A stretch of DNA of 64,000 bases from Leeuwenhoekiella polynyae (GCF_004104075.1 NZ_QOVK01000005.1:174578-238577); one strand, 5' to 3'. Positions 53,919 through 63,518 are shown, numbered from the stretch's first letter. The notes: generated from the letters alone by a model not told the origin. Numbers and translations: made by a program.

Positions 53919-53950
53919 CAAATATACACATTATTAAATCAATATTTCAA
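53919..53950 (-). promoter_or_regulatory. Promoter of the HU gene
   Basis: Minus strand: TTG (53950-53948), 21-base spacer, TATATTTG (53926-53919) followed by C, a perfect match to the flavobacterial consensus. Confidence 0.75.
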
Positions 53951-54008
53951 ACGTAAAAGATTAAAATATAACTAGATAAACGCATAAATTGACCAAAAGG
54001 TATTTTTT

Positions 54009-55103
54009 GTGTTAAACTTTTCTAATAAACTCATAAACTGGTATTTACAAAACAAGCGGGAGTTGCCATGGCGGCAAATTAATGATCCGTATCGCATTTG
54101 GCTATCAGAAATTATACTTCAACAAACGCGAGTTGAGCAGGGAACACCCTACTATTTTAAGTTTACGGAGGCTTTTTCTGACATAAAAGCGTTAGCTGAT
54201 GCTCATGAAGATGAAGTTTTAAAACTTTGGCAAGGACTGGGCTATTATTCACGGGCACGCAACCTGCACGCAACTGCAAAAAAGGTTGCTTATGAACTGG
54301 ATGGAAAATTCCCCGATACCTACTCTGAAATAAAGAAATTAAAAGGAGTAGGAGATTATACGGCAAGTGCAATTGCTTCTATTTGTTTTGATGAAGCTAC
54401 AGCTGTAGTAGATGGTAATGTCTATCGCGTACTTTCTCGAATTTTTGGGATAGACACTCCTATAGATAGTACGCCGGGTAAAAAAGAATTTAAAGCTTTG
54501 GCTCAAAATTTAATTGATGCTGACGATGCTGCAAATTTTAATCAGGCGATTATGGAATTTGGAGCTACGCAGTGCAAGCCCAAAAATCCGTATTGTTTGC
54601 ATTGTCCTTTTAATGAAGATTGTGTGGCTTTTCAGCATGGAAAAATCGATAAGCTTCCGGTGAAGAAAGGAAAGATCAAAGTGAAGAATCGGTTTTTTAA
54701 TTATCTCTTATTTATAACTACAGAAGGAGAGACGGTTTTAAATCAACGCGAAGATAAAGGGATCTGGCGTGGACTGTTTGATTTTCCGTTATTAGAGACC
54801 GAGGCAGACTTGACGAAAGAAAATTTTCGCGACAGCGTAAAAGATCTGAAGATTACAGGAGAGACAAAGCCGGTTGTATTCGCAGAGCTTCCTGTAATCG
54901 ATATAATCTTACAACAGCAAGATCCTATTATTCACAAATTATCGCATCAAAAGCTTCACGTAAAATTTTGGGTAATAAAACTGAAAAATAAATCAGGCCT
55001 TAAAACCGTTTCTTTCGATGATTTTGAGAATTATGCCGTACCTCGCGTAATAGACCGTTTTATGGAAGGGTTTGATTATAAATGTTTTGTTTCTGTAGGC
55101 TAA
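54009..55103 (+). CDS. mutY: A/G-specific adenine glycosylase
   Basis: A 364-residue base-excision enzyme that removes adenine opposite 8-oxoguanine. It starts at GTG. It has LPWRQINDPYRIWLSEIILQQTRV with the catalytic Glu, a helix-hairpin-helix KLKGVGDYTASAIASI, VVDGNVYRVLSRIFG with the catalytic Asp, and the [4Fe-4S] loop CKPKNPYCLHCPFNEDC. The C-terminal 140 residues form the NUDIX-like 8-oxoG recognition domain (GIWRGLFDFPLLE; HKLSHQKLHVKFW). It heads the flavobacterial mutY-ssb-gldE-gldD order. Confidence 0.96.
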   Translation: MLNFSNKLINWYLQNKRELPWRQINDPYRIWLSEIILQQTRVEQGTPYYFKFTEAFSDIKALADAHEDEVLKLWQGLGYYSRARNLHATAKKVAYELDGKFPDTYSEIKKLKGVGDYTASAIASICFDEATAVVDGNVYRVLSRIFGIDTPIDSTPGKKEFKALAQNLIDADDAANFNQAIMEFGATQCKPKNPYCLHCPFNEDCVAFQHGKIDKLPVKKGKIKVKNRFFNYLLFITTEGETVLNQREDKGIWRGLFDFPLLETEADLTKENFRDSVKDLKITGETKPVVFAELPVIDIILQQQDPIIHKLSHQKLHVKFWVIKLKNKSGLKTVSFDDFENYAVPRVIDRFMEGFDYKCFVSVG

Positions 55104-55194
55104 GAATAAATACGGCTGTATTTGCCTTAAGTTAGTTTGCTTGAAATCGGCTATTCTGCGTGTGTCTTTATTGTGAGGGTTAACTTGTTTTTAG

Positions 55195-55225
55195 TTGAGC
55201 AACTCCTTAATTTTAGTTACTTTTG
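55195..55225 (+). promoter_or_regulatory. Promoter of ssb
   Basis: TTG (55195-55197), 20-base spacer, TACTTTTG (55218-55225), 20 bases before the ssb ATG. Confidence 0.7.
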
Positions 55226-55245
55226 ACCTTTAAAATATAGAGAAT

Positions 55246-55713
55246 ATGTCTGGTACGTTAAATAAAGTAATGCTCATAGGGCACACGGGGGATGATGTAA
55301 AGATGCACTATTTTGAGGGTGGTGGCGCTATAGGGCGTTTTCCGCTTGCTACAAATGAAACGTATACAAACAGAACTACCGGTGAGCGTGTGAGTAATAC
55401 CGAGTGGCACAATGTTGTTGTACGTAACAAGGGTGCAGAAATTTGCGAAAAATATTTAAAAAAGGGTGATAAAGTCTATGTAGAGGGGCGTATTAAAACC
55501 CGTAAGTGGCAAGATGAGTCTGGTACAGAACGGTATAGTACAGAAATACAATGTACAGATTTTACATTCTTAACACCAAAAGACGCCAGTGGAATGCCAC
55601 AGCAAGGTGCGCAACCTGCGCAAAAATCTGCTGCACCAGCAGCTCCAAAGGCGAGTCCGTCTCCTGTGTCTCCTGCTTATGATGATGAAGAGGAAGATGA
55701 TTTACCATTTTAA
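55246..55713 (+). CDS. ssb: Single-stranded DNA-binding protein
   Basis: A 155-residue protein with an OB-fold (NKVMLIGHTGDDVKMHYFEGG; EWHNVVVRNKGAEICEKYLKKGDKVYVEGRIKTRKW) over residues 1-110. A flexible Ala/Pro/Gln linker follows, and the acidic tip ends DDLPF, which binds partner repair and replication proteins. Directly upstream of gldE by 28 bases. Confidence 0.96.
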   Translation: MSGTLNKVMLIGHTGDDVKMHYFEGGGAIGRFPLATNETYTNRTTGERVSNTEWHNVVVRNKGAEICEKYLKKGDKVYVEGRIKTRKWQDESGTERYSTEIQCTDFTFLTPKDASGMPQQGAQPAQKSAAPAAPKASPSPVSPAYDDEEEDDLPF

Positions 55714-55740
55714 TAATGCCTACCAACTAAATTAATTTCA

Positions 55741-57069
55741 TTGGATCCTGACCCCCCAAGTTTATTAATTATTCAGCAAGGTTTTTCTGTAACTTCGGTT
55801 GTAGAAATTATTGCCGTTCTTATTTTACTGGTTTGTTCTGCGCTTATAAGCGGTACTGAGGTTGCCTTTTTTGCCCTTACACCATCAGATCTTGAGCTCG
55901 ATGTAGAGAAACAAACCAGACAACAAAATCTGGTTGTACGTTTGCTAGAAAAGCCTAAGAAACTTCTCGCTACCATTCTTGTTGCCAATAACTTTATCAA
56001 TATTGCAATTGTTCTCATTTTTGCCAATCTGGGAGAGACGCTTTTTTCAGGTCTTGAGAAATACCAGTTCTGGATCATTAATCTGCGTTTTCTGGTAGAA
56101 GTTGTTGCAGTGACCTTCTTGATATTAATGTTTGGTGAAATTTTACCGAAAGTGTATGCTAACAGGAATAAGGTAGAATTTTCAGGGAAAATGGCGTATC
56201 CGATGTTGGTTTTAGATTTTATCATTTCGCCATTAAGTACTCCTATGCGGGCGGTTACATTATTGTTGCAGGATAAATTTGGTAAGCAAAAAGCAAATAT
56301 TAGTATAGATCAACTGGGGCAGGCATTAGAACTTACCAGTGAAGAGGATACTTCTGTAGAAGAGCAAAAGATCTTAAAGGGAATTGTGAGTTTTGGTAAT
56401 ACCGATACCAAACAGGTTATGAAGCCGCGTATGGATATTTTTGCACTCAATCAAGAGCTTACTTATGCAGAGATTATTCCTCTCGTTATCGAAAATGGCT
56501 ATTCTCGAATTCCTGTTTTTACCGAAAATATAGATAATATCGCCGGTATCTTATATGTGAAAGATTTGCTTCCGCATATAGATAAAGAAGATTTTGAGTG
56601 GACAAGTCTGTTGCGAGATCCTTATTTTGTGCCCGAAAATAAAAAGCTAGACGATTTGCTTAACGAGTTTAAAGATAAGCGTAATCACCTGGCAATTGTA
56701 GTTGATGAGTATGGTGGTACGAGCGGATTGATCTCTATGGAAGACATCATCGAAGAAATCGTGGGCGATATCAGTGATGAGTTTGATGATGAGGATATCA
56801 TCTTTTCTAAGCTAGACGATAACAATTATATCTTTGAAGGAAAGACTTCGCTCAAGGATTTTTACAAGGTTATCAGACTTGATGATAACTCAGCTTTTGA
56901 AGAGAATAAAGGAGAAGCAGAGACTCTAGCCGGTTTTCTTCTCGAGATTTCAAAAGGATTTCCCCGGAAAAATGAGATACTAAATTTTGAGCATTACGCG
57001 TTTACTATTGAGGTGATCGATCAAAAGCGTATCAAACAAATCAAGCTTACGATCAAAGATCTCGACTAG
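55741..57069 (+). CDS. gldE: Gliding-motility-associated protein GldE (CNNM/CorC-like)
   Basis: A 442-residue membrane protein starting at TTG. The DUF21 domain has about four helices (residues 15-185; SGTEVAFFALTPSDLELDVE). Two CBS modules follow at about 220-340 (VMKPRMDIFAL; DEYGGTSGLISMEDIIEEIVGDI), then a C-terminal CorC/HlyC domain. In flavobacteria the DUF21-CBS protein next to gldD is GldE, which supports gliding together with GldD. Homologues elsewhere transport Mg2+. The name rests on the gldD neighbour. Confidence 0.9.
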   Translation: MDPDPPSLLIIQQGFSVTSVVEIIAVLILLVCSALISGTEVAFFALTPSDLELDVEKQTRQQNLVVRLLEKPKKLLATILVANNFINIAIVLIFANLGETLFSGLEKYQFWIINLRFLVEVVAVTFLILMFGEILPKVYANRNKVEFSGKMAYPMLVLDFIISPLSTPMRAVTLLLQDKFGKQKANISIDQLGQALELTSEEDTSVEEQKILKGIVSFGNTDTKQVMKPRMDIFALNQELTYAEIIPLVIENGYSRIPVFTENIDNIAGILYVKDLLPHIDKEDFEWTSLLRDPYFVPENKKLDDLLNEFKDKRNHLAIVVDEYGGTSGLISMEDIIEEIVGDISDEFDDEDIIFSKLDDNNYIFEGKTSLKDFYKVIRLDDNSAFEENKGEAETLAGFLLEISKGFPRKNEILNFEHYAFTIEVIDQKRIKQIKLTIKDLD

Positions 57070-57087
57070 CACAAATTCTAATTTCAA

Positions 57088-57654
57088 TTGAAAAATTTCA
57101 GCTTTACATTCGTGCTTTTTTTAGTACTTACGAGCTTCGGTTCGTGTAAAGAGGATGTGCTGCCTAAACCCAATGCTTTTTTAGCTCTCAATTACAATAC
57201 CCCGGAATATACGCTCTACGGAAGTGAAACTTGTCCCTATGAGTTTATGAAAAATACCAGCGCAGTTGTGCGTTACAAAAGCGATTGTTCTGTGATTTTA
57301 GAATATCCTGATATGGATGGAGCCTTGTATCTTACGTACCGAAATGTAGATGGTAACATCAAACAATTGCTTACCGATGCGCAGAAACTTACCTACGAGC
57401 ATGTGATCAAAGCAGATAATATAGCTGAAGAAAAATACATCAATCCTGAGCATAACGTATACGGGATGTTTTATGATGTTGCCGGGAATGCAGCTTCTCA
57501 GTCTCAGTTTTATGTTACAGACAGCACCTCGTATTTTATCACGGGTTCTATCTACTTTAATGTAACGCCTAATTACGACAGTATTTTGCCTGCAGCAGCT
57601 TATTTAAAGACAGATATCCGTCATCTGATGGAAAGCCTGCGCTGGAAGAAATAA
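57088..57654 (+). CDS. gldD: Gliding motility lipoprotein GldD
   Basis: A 188-residue lipoprotein starting at TTG with a signal LTSFGSC (Cys20). Blocks FLALNYNTPEYTLYGSETCPYEF, LEYPDMDGALYLTYR, EHNVYGMFYDVAGNAASQSQFYVTDS and YFNVTPNYDSILPAAAYLKTDI are typical of GldD. It is required for gliding in Flavobacterium johnsoniae and is part of the conserved gldE-gldD pair, 18 bases apart here. Whether this strain glides cannot be decided without the remaining gld and spr genes. Confidence 0.93.
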   Translation: MKNFSFTFVLFLVLTSFGSCKEDVLPKPNAFLALNYNTPEYTLYGSETCPYEFMKNTSAVVRYKSDCSVILEYPDMDGALYLTYRNVDGNIKQLLTDAQKLTYEHVIKADNIAEEKYINPEHNVYGMFYDVAGNAASQSQFYVTDSTSYFITGSIYFNVTPNYDSILPAAAYLKTDIRHLMESLRWKK

Positions 57655-57713
57655 GTCCATATTCAACTTCTATTCTATTTTTTAATTACAATTTTGCAGG
57701 CTCAACGTGTACT

Positions 57714-58625
57714 ATGCAAAACAATACTAAAAAGTGGGTTTACCTTTTTATTTTAGCTCTCATTTGGGGAACTTCTTATATTCTTATCAAAAAAGGATTA
57801 GTAGGCTTAAGTCCGTTGCAATTAGGAGCATTTAGAATTGTGTTTACCACGATCTTTTTGTTTTTAATGGGTTTTAGAACATTGTTTAAAATCCCAAAAG
57901 AGAAATGGCCCTGGGTGGCATTGAGTGCGCTGCTGGGAACATTTTTGCCGGTTTTTCTATTTGCTTTTGCCGAAACTCAAATTGACAGCAGTATTGCTTC
58001 AATATTGAATTCACTGGTTCCACTATTTACAATATTCTTAGGCTACTTAGTCTTTAAGATTCCGTTTAACGGAAATCAAATATTAGGAGTTTTATTAGGT
58101 TTATTGGGAGCCGGAATACTGATCTTTCAAGGCGCTGAAGTGAATCCTGAGCAGAACTATATGTTTTCAGGTTTAGTAGTTGTAGCTGCCTTTTGTTATG
58201 CCGGAAACGCTAATATTTTAAAATCAAAACTTCAAGAATTATCATCACTGGGAATTGCAGTCGGGAATTTTGCAGTTATGCTGATACCGGCGATATTGGT
58301 GCTTTATTTCTCCGGTGGGATGACCGTTGATGTTGAAAATCCGCTAATTACAGAATCCTTGATCTATATTGCATTACTGGCTTTCTTTGGTACAGCTCTG
58401 GCTAAGATTTTATTCAATAAACTGGTTCAGATTTCTTCAGCAGTGTTCTCTACTTCTGTCACCTATTTAATTCCTATTGTGGGTATTTTTTGGGGATTGC
58501 TCGATGGAGAGCGTCTGACCTTGATTCATCTTCTGGGAACTTTGGTAATTCTAACCGGTGTTTACCTCGTTAACGCCAATAGAAAACAAAAAAAAGACCG
58601 ACGGTTAAGTCGGTCTTTGAAATAA
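57714..58625 (+). CDS. EamA-family (drug/metabolite) transporter
   Basis: A 303-residue inner-membrane protein with ten predicted helices and two EamA repeats (residues 5-140 and 150-290). Markers are LIWGTSYILIKKGLVGLSPLQLGAFR, ETQIDSSIASILNSLVPLFT and VSTSVTYLIPIVGIFWGLLDGE. The substrate cannot be predicted. The last ten codons lie inside a hairpin that acts as the terminator of the convergent M16 operon, so the basic tail KKDRRLSRSLK is partly dictated by that structure. Confidence 0.9.
   Translation: MQNNTKKWVYLFILALIWGTSYILIKKGLVGLSPLQLGAFRIVFTTIFLFLMGFRTLFKIPKEKWPWVALSALLGTFLPVFLFAFAETQIDSSIASILNSLVPLFTIFLGYLVFKIPFNGNQILGVLLGLLGAGILIFQGAEVNPEQNYMFSGLVVVAAFCYAGNANILKSKLQELSSLGIAVGNFAVMLIPAILVLYFSGGMTVDVENPLITESLIYIALLAFFGTALAKILFNKLVQISSAVFSTSVTYLIPIVGIFWGLLDGERLTLIHLLGTLVILTGVYLVNANRKQKKDRRLSRSLK
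58590..58620 (-). terminator. Terminator of the M16 operon, embedded in the EamA coding end
   Basis: AAAGACCGAC (58593-58602), loop GGTTAA, GTCGGTCTTT (58609-58618). On the minus strand it is followed by a run of eight T residues. Confidence 0.82.
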
Positions 58626-58640
58626 GTAAGTACTTAAATT

Positions 58641-60710
58641 TTATTGAAAATCAGCGTCGCTTACGCCTTCATTTACTTTAATTTCAGTAAAGGTAAACTC
58701 AATGTTCTGAGGTCCCATAGACTGAGATAATTTATAAGGAACAAGAATTGCTCCTGCGTCTTTGTAGTCACCATACATAACCGTTTGAACAAAAGTTTGT
58801 CCTTGCATTTCCTGAGTAGTCTCTTCTTTTAATTTTAAACCACTTTCAGTAGCGTAGAATGCTTTTTTAGTATCGTTTAAAGCGATTACATATGCGTTTT
58901 CGCCATCTACTTTTTCAACTTTCTCAAGCTTTACTGAAGCATCATTCATCATATCGAGTTCCGGGATGATTGCAGCTTCTTTTTTAAGTGCTGCAATTTG
59001 CTCTTCAGAAGGTGTAATTGTTTGTCCTTGTGCAGAAATAGAAGCGGTGTCACCGTTTAAAACCTGCTTAGACATCACATTCCCCATAACCGAGATTTCC
59101 TGTAAGAATTGATCTTTAGTTGTCTTTTTAATAGTTAACTTAAGAGGAGTTCCCTGAACGCTCCCTTCGCCCATCATCACGATAGAATTGATTCCTTCAA
59201 TGGCATCTTTACCACCTATAGCTTCAATATAGTTGCTGAAAACTGTTGCTGCAGTAACACCTTCTGGCATGGCTAATTCATATTCTGGTTTTTCAACAGC
59301 ATTAGCTTTTTTGTCGTAATATTTTACAGGAATGGTTTTTCCTTTAAACTGTACTTTTTCAAGATTATCAAGTACTTCGCTTCCTTTTCCGGCGATGATG
59401 ATGCGCGCATTGTCTGATAAGAAATACTTCTTGGCTACACGTTGAACATCTTGAATAGTAACAGCATTTATCTTGCTTAAATAGTTTTGATAAAAATCTT
59501 TTGGAAGATTTTCGGTTTCAATATTTAAAGCAAAACGAGCTACAGTGCTTGGCTGCTCCAGAGAGCGTACAAAGCTACCTATATATTTAGCTTTTGCATT
59601 TTTAAGATCCTTTTCAGTAACGAGTTCTTGACGAATCTTGTCAATCTCTTCTAAAAAGGCAACTACAGAGCTGTCTGTAACCCTATTACGCACACTTGCT
59701 GAAGCGCTAAAAGAGGTCTTGCCGTATTTGTCATTGCTCATGCTAGAATAAGCCCCATAGGTATAGCCTTTATCTTCTCTAAGATTTAAGAATAAGCGGC
59801 CTTCTCCACCGCCACCCAGAATCTGATTGGCCATCAATACCGGGAAATAATCTGGATCACTCATTTTAAGTTCTACTAGATTCTCTACGATCACTTGTGA
59901 CTGTACTGCATTAGGCATGTCTACAAAGTTGATTTCTGTAGTGGTAACGTTTTCTGGTGCTTTAAAGGTGTTGCTTAGATCGGTTCCTTTTTTCCAGTCT
60001 TTAAAGTTTTTAGAAACTGCTTTTTTGATGTCTTTAAAATTAACATCACCCACAACCACTAAATACGCGTTGTTAGGTATAAAAGCCTTGTTGTAAAATG
60101 CTTTTGCATCAGCAAGAGTAACTTTTTCTACAGCTTCTGGGGTTTCAAATTCACCCTTAGGATGATCTTTACCGTAAAGCAAAGCCCGGCTTACGGTACC
60201 TGCTGCTGCTTCAACACTTTTCTCATTGGTCTTTAAACCTTCGATAAGGATATTCTGTTCTTTTTCAAATTCTTCCTGAGTAAAATTAGGATTGATCGCT
60301 GCATCTGCAAGAAGCTCGAGAATTCGATCTGAATACTGTGAAAGTCCGCTGGCAGAAGCGTATTGAGGGCCAAAGTTAACACGAGCCCCCATATAGTCTA
60401 CCTCTTCGTTATAATCGTCTTTGCTGATGCTTGTAGAACCTTTGCCTAATAATGCACCTGAAAGTGATGCTGCACCTATTTTATCATTTTCGGCGATTGG
60501 TGGGTTATCTAGCGTAAGGGTGTAAGCTACCCGGGGTAATTTATGGTTCTCAACAACAATAACTTTAAGTCCGTTTTTAAGCGTAAAAGTTTGGGGTTCA
60601 CTCAGGTTAATTTCGGGAGCTGGACCTGCTTTAGGTTGCGTGCTGCGATCTACTTGTGCTACTGCGCCTACGCTGCAGATAAGTAGTAAGCTAAAAAATA
60701 TTTTTTTCAT
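58641..60710 (-). CDS. Inactive-type M16 peptidase homologue with C-terminal extension
   Basis: A 689-residue exported protein (signal peptide ending VGAVAQ) with two M16 half-domains over about 35-480. The zinc motif HxxEH, which should lie near residue 85, is replaced by SLSGALLGKGSTS, so it cannot bind zinc there. The second half keeps the substrate-arm motif GGGEGRLFLNLREDKGYTYGAYS. A further 200-residue C-terminal domain (GGKDAIEGINSIVMMGEGSVQG...) resembles outer-membrane lipoprotein-sorting-like folds. It is 54 bases downstream of the active M16 gene; the two likely form a heterodimer as in other M16B pairs. Confidence 0.9.
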   Translation of the reverse strand: MKKIFFSLLLICSVGAVAQVDRSTQPKAGPAPEINLSEPQTFTLKNGLKVIVVENHKLPRVAYTLTLDNPPIAENDKIGAASLSGALLGKGSTSISKDDYNEEVDYMGARVNFGPQYASASGLSQYSDRILELLADAAINPNFTQEEFEKEQNILIEGLKTNEKSVEAAAGTVSRALLYGKDHPKGEFETPEAVEKVTLADAKAFYNKAFIPNNAYLVVVGDVNFKDIKKAVSKNFKDWKKGTDLSNTFKAPENVTTTEINFVDMPNAVQSQVIVENLVELKMSDPDYFPVLMANQILGGGGEGRLFLNLREDKGYTYGAYSSMSNDKYGKTSFSASASVRNRVTDSSVVAFLEEIDKIRQELVTEKDLKNAKAKYIGSFVRSLEQPSTVARFALNIETENLPKDFYQNYLSKINAVTIQDVQRVAKKYFLSDNARIIIAGKGSEVLDNLEKVQFKGKTIPVKYYDKKANAVEKPEYELAMPEGVTAATVFSNYIEAIGGKDAIEGINSIVMMGEGSVQGTPLKLTIKKTTKDQFLQEISVMGNVMSKQVLNGDTASISAQGQTITPSEEQIAALKKEAAIIPELDMMNDASVKLEKVEKVDGENAYVIALNDTKKAFYATESGLKLKEETTQEMQGQTFVQTVMYGDYKDAGAILVPYKLSQSMGPQNIEFTFTEIKVNEGVSDADFQ

Positions 60711-60764
60711 CTAAATGTATTTTATTTTAGTTTTCTGATGGTTTCTTGTTTTGAAAACAACAGG

Positions 60765-62084
60765 CTATTGCTCTTCTTTTTTAGGAAGGTATTCTACTTC
60801 TACACGTTGATTAGGTTTTAGATATTTATTGGCAACCTCTTTGATCTCTTCACGTGTGATAGAGCGGTAAATATCTATTTCGGTGTTAATGAGGTTGGTG
60901 TCATCATAAAGCATATAATCTCTGGCAAGTGTGTTTGCAATACCTTCTACGCTTGAGTTTGAATTCACAAAATTAGTTTCAGCCTTATTTTGAAGTTTCT
61001 CATAGTCACTTTCAGAAATCAACGTGCTGCGTAATTTTGCGATTTCTTCTTCCATCCCTTCTAATAAAGTTTCGAGGCTGGTTTCACCTAAAGGAAGACC
61101 GTAAATGATATACATTCCATAATCTTCTTGCTCCAGATTGATTGCCCCAATTTGTAGTGCTTTTTTCTCTTCGTCAACCATTTTCTTATAAAGCTTAGAG
61201 CTTTTTCCATCGCTTAAATAAGAAGAGATCATGTTTAATACATAAGCGTCACGGCTTCCGTAACCCGGTGTGCGGTAAGCGGTAAGAATAGCCGGTACCT
61301 GAATGTTAGAGTCGTAAAACTGACTTCTTTTAGCTTCAGTTATAGGAGCTTCCTGAGGATAGCTGCGTTCAAGAGCAGGGCCGCTTGGGATAGGGCCAAA
61401 ATACTCCTGAATCATTTTTTTAGTTTCAGAAACATCAAGATCACCTGCAACAACTAAAACAGCATTGCTGGGCTTATAATATTTGTCAAAATATGCTTGA
61501 AACTCTTCTAAAGAAGCTGCATCAAGATCTTCCATATAGCCTACGTTAGGATCTTTATAAGGATGCTTATCAAAAAGCTGCTCGCTAATTGCAAATAGAA
61601 ATTGACCATAAGGAGAATTGTCATAACGCAAGCGACGCTCTTCTTTAACAACTTCATTCTGAGTATCTACACCGTCTTGTTTGATAATAGGGTGAAGCAT
61701 ACGCTCCGATTCCATCCACAATCCTAATTCTAAATTATTAGATGGGAAAACCTCGTAATAATACGTACGGTCTTGAGAAGTATTAGCATTGTTGGTTCCG
61801 CCATTAGAACTTACGATCTCAAACCATTTACCGTTCTCTATATTTTCGGTTCCTTCAAAAAGTAAGTGTTCAAAAAAGTGAGCAAAACCCGTACGGCCAT
61901 CTTCGCGATCTTTACCACCTACGTGATACATAACTGCTGTAGTGACAACGGGAGCCGTATTATCTTGATGTAAGATTACGTGAAGACCGTTGTCTAAATC
62001 ATATTCTTCAAATTCTACTTCCTGAGCGGTAGCAGTAAAGCTCAAAGCTAAAATTGAAGCAATTGAAAAAAGAGTCTTTTTCAT
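60765..62084 (-). CDS. M16 zinc peptidase (active partner)
   Basis: A 439-residue exported peptidase (signal peptide ending SFTATAQ). The inverted zinc motif HFFEHLLFEGTENI (HxxEH) is near residue 65, and the third ligand Glu lies in NEVVKEERRLRYDN, about 75 residues on. The C-terminal half has SSYLSDGKSSKLYKKMVDEEK. The length is right for an M16B subunit. It works with the zinc-less partner encoded downstream. Periplasmic degradation of peptides is inferred from the family. Confidence 0.94.
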   Translation of the reverse strand: MKKTLFSIASILALSFTATAQEVEFEEYDLDNGLHVILHQDNTAPVVTTAVMYHVGGKDREDGRTGFAHFFEHLLFEGTENIENGKWFEIVSSNGGTNNANTSQDRTYYYEVFPSNNLELGLWMESERMLHPIIKQDGVDTQNEVVKEERRLRYDNSPYGQFLFAISEQLFDKHPYKDPNVGYMEDLDAASLEEFQAYFDKYYKPSNAVLVVAGDLDVSETKKMIQEYFGPIPSGPALERSYPQEAPITEAKRSQFYDSNIQVPAILTAYRTPGYGSRDAYVLNMISSYLSDGKSSKLYKKMVDEEKKALQIGAINLEQEDYGMYIIYGLPLGETSLETLLEGMEEEIAKLRSTLISESDYEKLQNKAETNFVNSNSSVEGIANTLARDYMLYDDTNLINTEIDIYRSITREEIKEVANKYLKPNQRVEVEYLPKKEEQ

Positions 62085-62268
62085 GTATATAGTTTTTGTT
62101 TTAGTTACTCGTATAAGTAATGTGTAAGATGATATTGTTACAGAATCAACCTGTTAATTGATAATAAATTACCCTAAGTTATAATAGTTAAAATATTTTA
62201 TATTTTAGAAATAGACTTAATTTTTAACAGCTTTTTAGCTGAAATACAACATTTTAATTGAGAACTTT

Positions 62269-62760
62269 ATGAGTAATCAAAAATTTACAATTATGCTTAA
62301 AGTCGCACTTCCTATACGTTTTGGCATCGCAATTACTGCGGGACTTATTGCTTATTTTTTAGTATTGGCTCTTTTTGGGCTGCATACAAATCCTATATTC
62401 AGTCTGTTTAATGGCGTTATTACCGGCTTTGGTATCTATGAAGCTATCAAATATTATAAGCTTAGTAAAGGCAAAGATTTTGAATATGGTGATGGTTTTT
62501 CTGTGGGTGTTGTTACCGGTTTTGTTTCAACAATTTTATTCACTGCGTTCTTTGCATTATATGCTGGTAATTTGAATCCTGATTTTCTAAGTAATATGAT
62601 TGCTGCTTGGGAGACTACATATAATACAAGTTTGGGTAGTGTGATCTTTGTGGTTGCCATTATGGGCTTTGCTACAAGTATAGTGCTTACGCTCAGTTTT
62701 ATGCAATTATTTAAGCCCAGTTGGAATACCAAGAAAAAGCATAAAACTTCACAGGTTTAA
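62269..62760 (+). CDS. DUF4199 membrane protein
   Basis: A 163-residue protein with four predicted helices (about 12-34, 38-58, 75-98 and 120-148). The FGIAITAGLIAYFLVLALFGL start, the central YYKLSKGKDFEYGDGFSVGVVTGFVST block and the N-x-x-F-[IL]-Sxx loop match DUF4199, a Bacteroidota-restricted family of unknown role. It stands alone between the M16 operon and rplU. Confidence 0.84.
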   Translation: MSNQKFTIMLKVALPIRFGIAITAGLIAYFLVLALFGLHTNPIFSLFNGVITGFGIYEAIKYYKLSKGKDFEYGDGFSVGVVTGFVSTILFTAFFALYAGNLNPDFLSNMIAAWETTYNTSLGSVIFVVAIMGFATSIVLTLSFMQLFKPSWNTKKKHKTSQV

Positions 62761-62775
62761 TTTTTCATTATACAT

Positions 62776-62805
62776 TTGTATTGTAAGTAAATAGCTGTAT
62801 ATTTG
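62776..62805 (+). promoter_or_regulatory. Promoter of rplU-rpmA
   Basis: TTG (62776-62778), 19-base spacer, TATATTTG (62798-62805) then C, a perfect match to the flavobacterial promoter consensus. 56 bases before the rplU ATG. Confidence 0.8.
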
Positions 62806-62861
62806 CGCCCTCTTAAATCACAAGGTTTAAGATTTTAAAAACTATTTTTAATCATTACGCT

Positions 62862-63518
62862 ATGTACGCAATTGTAGAGATAGCAGGGCAGCAATTTAAA
62901 GTTGCAAAAGACCAGAAAGTTTTTGTTAACCGCTTGGCAGGAGAAGAAGGAGACGATGTTTCTTTCGATAAAGTTCTTTTGACAGGTGACGGTGACAACA
63001 TCACTTTAGGCGCCCCGGCTATAGAAGGTGCTCTAGTAGGAGCAAAAATTTCACGTCATTTAAAAGGAGACAAGGTAATTGTTTTCAAAAAGAAAAGACG
63101 TAAAGGCTATAAGAAGAAAAATGGTCACCGTCAATCTTTAACCGAGATTGTAATTGGCGATATTTCTTTAAAAGGAGGCAAAAAAGCGGCTCCTAAAGCT
63201 GAGAAAAAACAAGAAGCAAAAGCTGAAGCCCCAAAAGCTCAAAAAGCAAAAGCTTCATCAAAAGGAGATGATCTTAAAAAGATCGAAGGTGCTGGACCAA
63301 AAGCTGCTGAAGCATTAGTAGCTGCAGGTATTGACACTTTTGCTAAAGTTGCAAAAACTTCTCCAGAGAAATTGAGCGAAGTTCTTTCTGAGGCAAGCTC
63401 TAGATTAAGTCACTTAGTTACCGATACTTGGCCAAAGCAAGCTGCTTTAGCTGCAGAAGGTAAATGGGATGAGCTTAAAGAATTACAAGATAATTTAGAC
63501 GGCGGGATCGAAAAATAA
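62862..63518 (+). CDS. rplU: 50S ribosomal protein L21 with C-terminal helix-hairpin-helix extension
   Basis: A 218-residue form of L21. The ordinary L21 domain is residues 1-103 (MYAIVEIAGQQFKVAKDQK; GDKVIVFKKKRRKGYKKKNGHRQ). It is followed by a Lys/Ala-rich linker (about 104-138) and a helix-hairpin-helix-type domain (LKKIEGAGPKAAEALVAAGI) to the end. This doubles the usual length. The extension is common in Bacteroidota and may contact rRNA or another ribosomal protein. Paired with rpmA as usual. Confidence 0.96.
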   Translation: MYAIVEIAGQQFKVAKDQKVFVNRLAGEEGDDVSFDKVLLTGDGDNITLGAPAIEGALVGAKISRHLKGDKVIVFKKKRRKGYKKKNGHRQSLTEIVIGDISLKGGKKAAPKAEKKQEAKAEAPKAQKAKASSKGDDLKKIEGAGPKAAEALVAAGIDTFAKVAKTSPEKLSEVLSEASSRLSHLVTDTWPKQAALAAEGKWDELKELQDNLDGGIEK

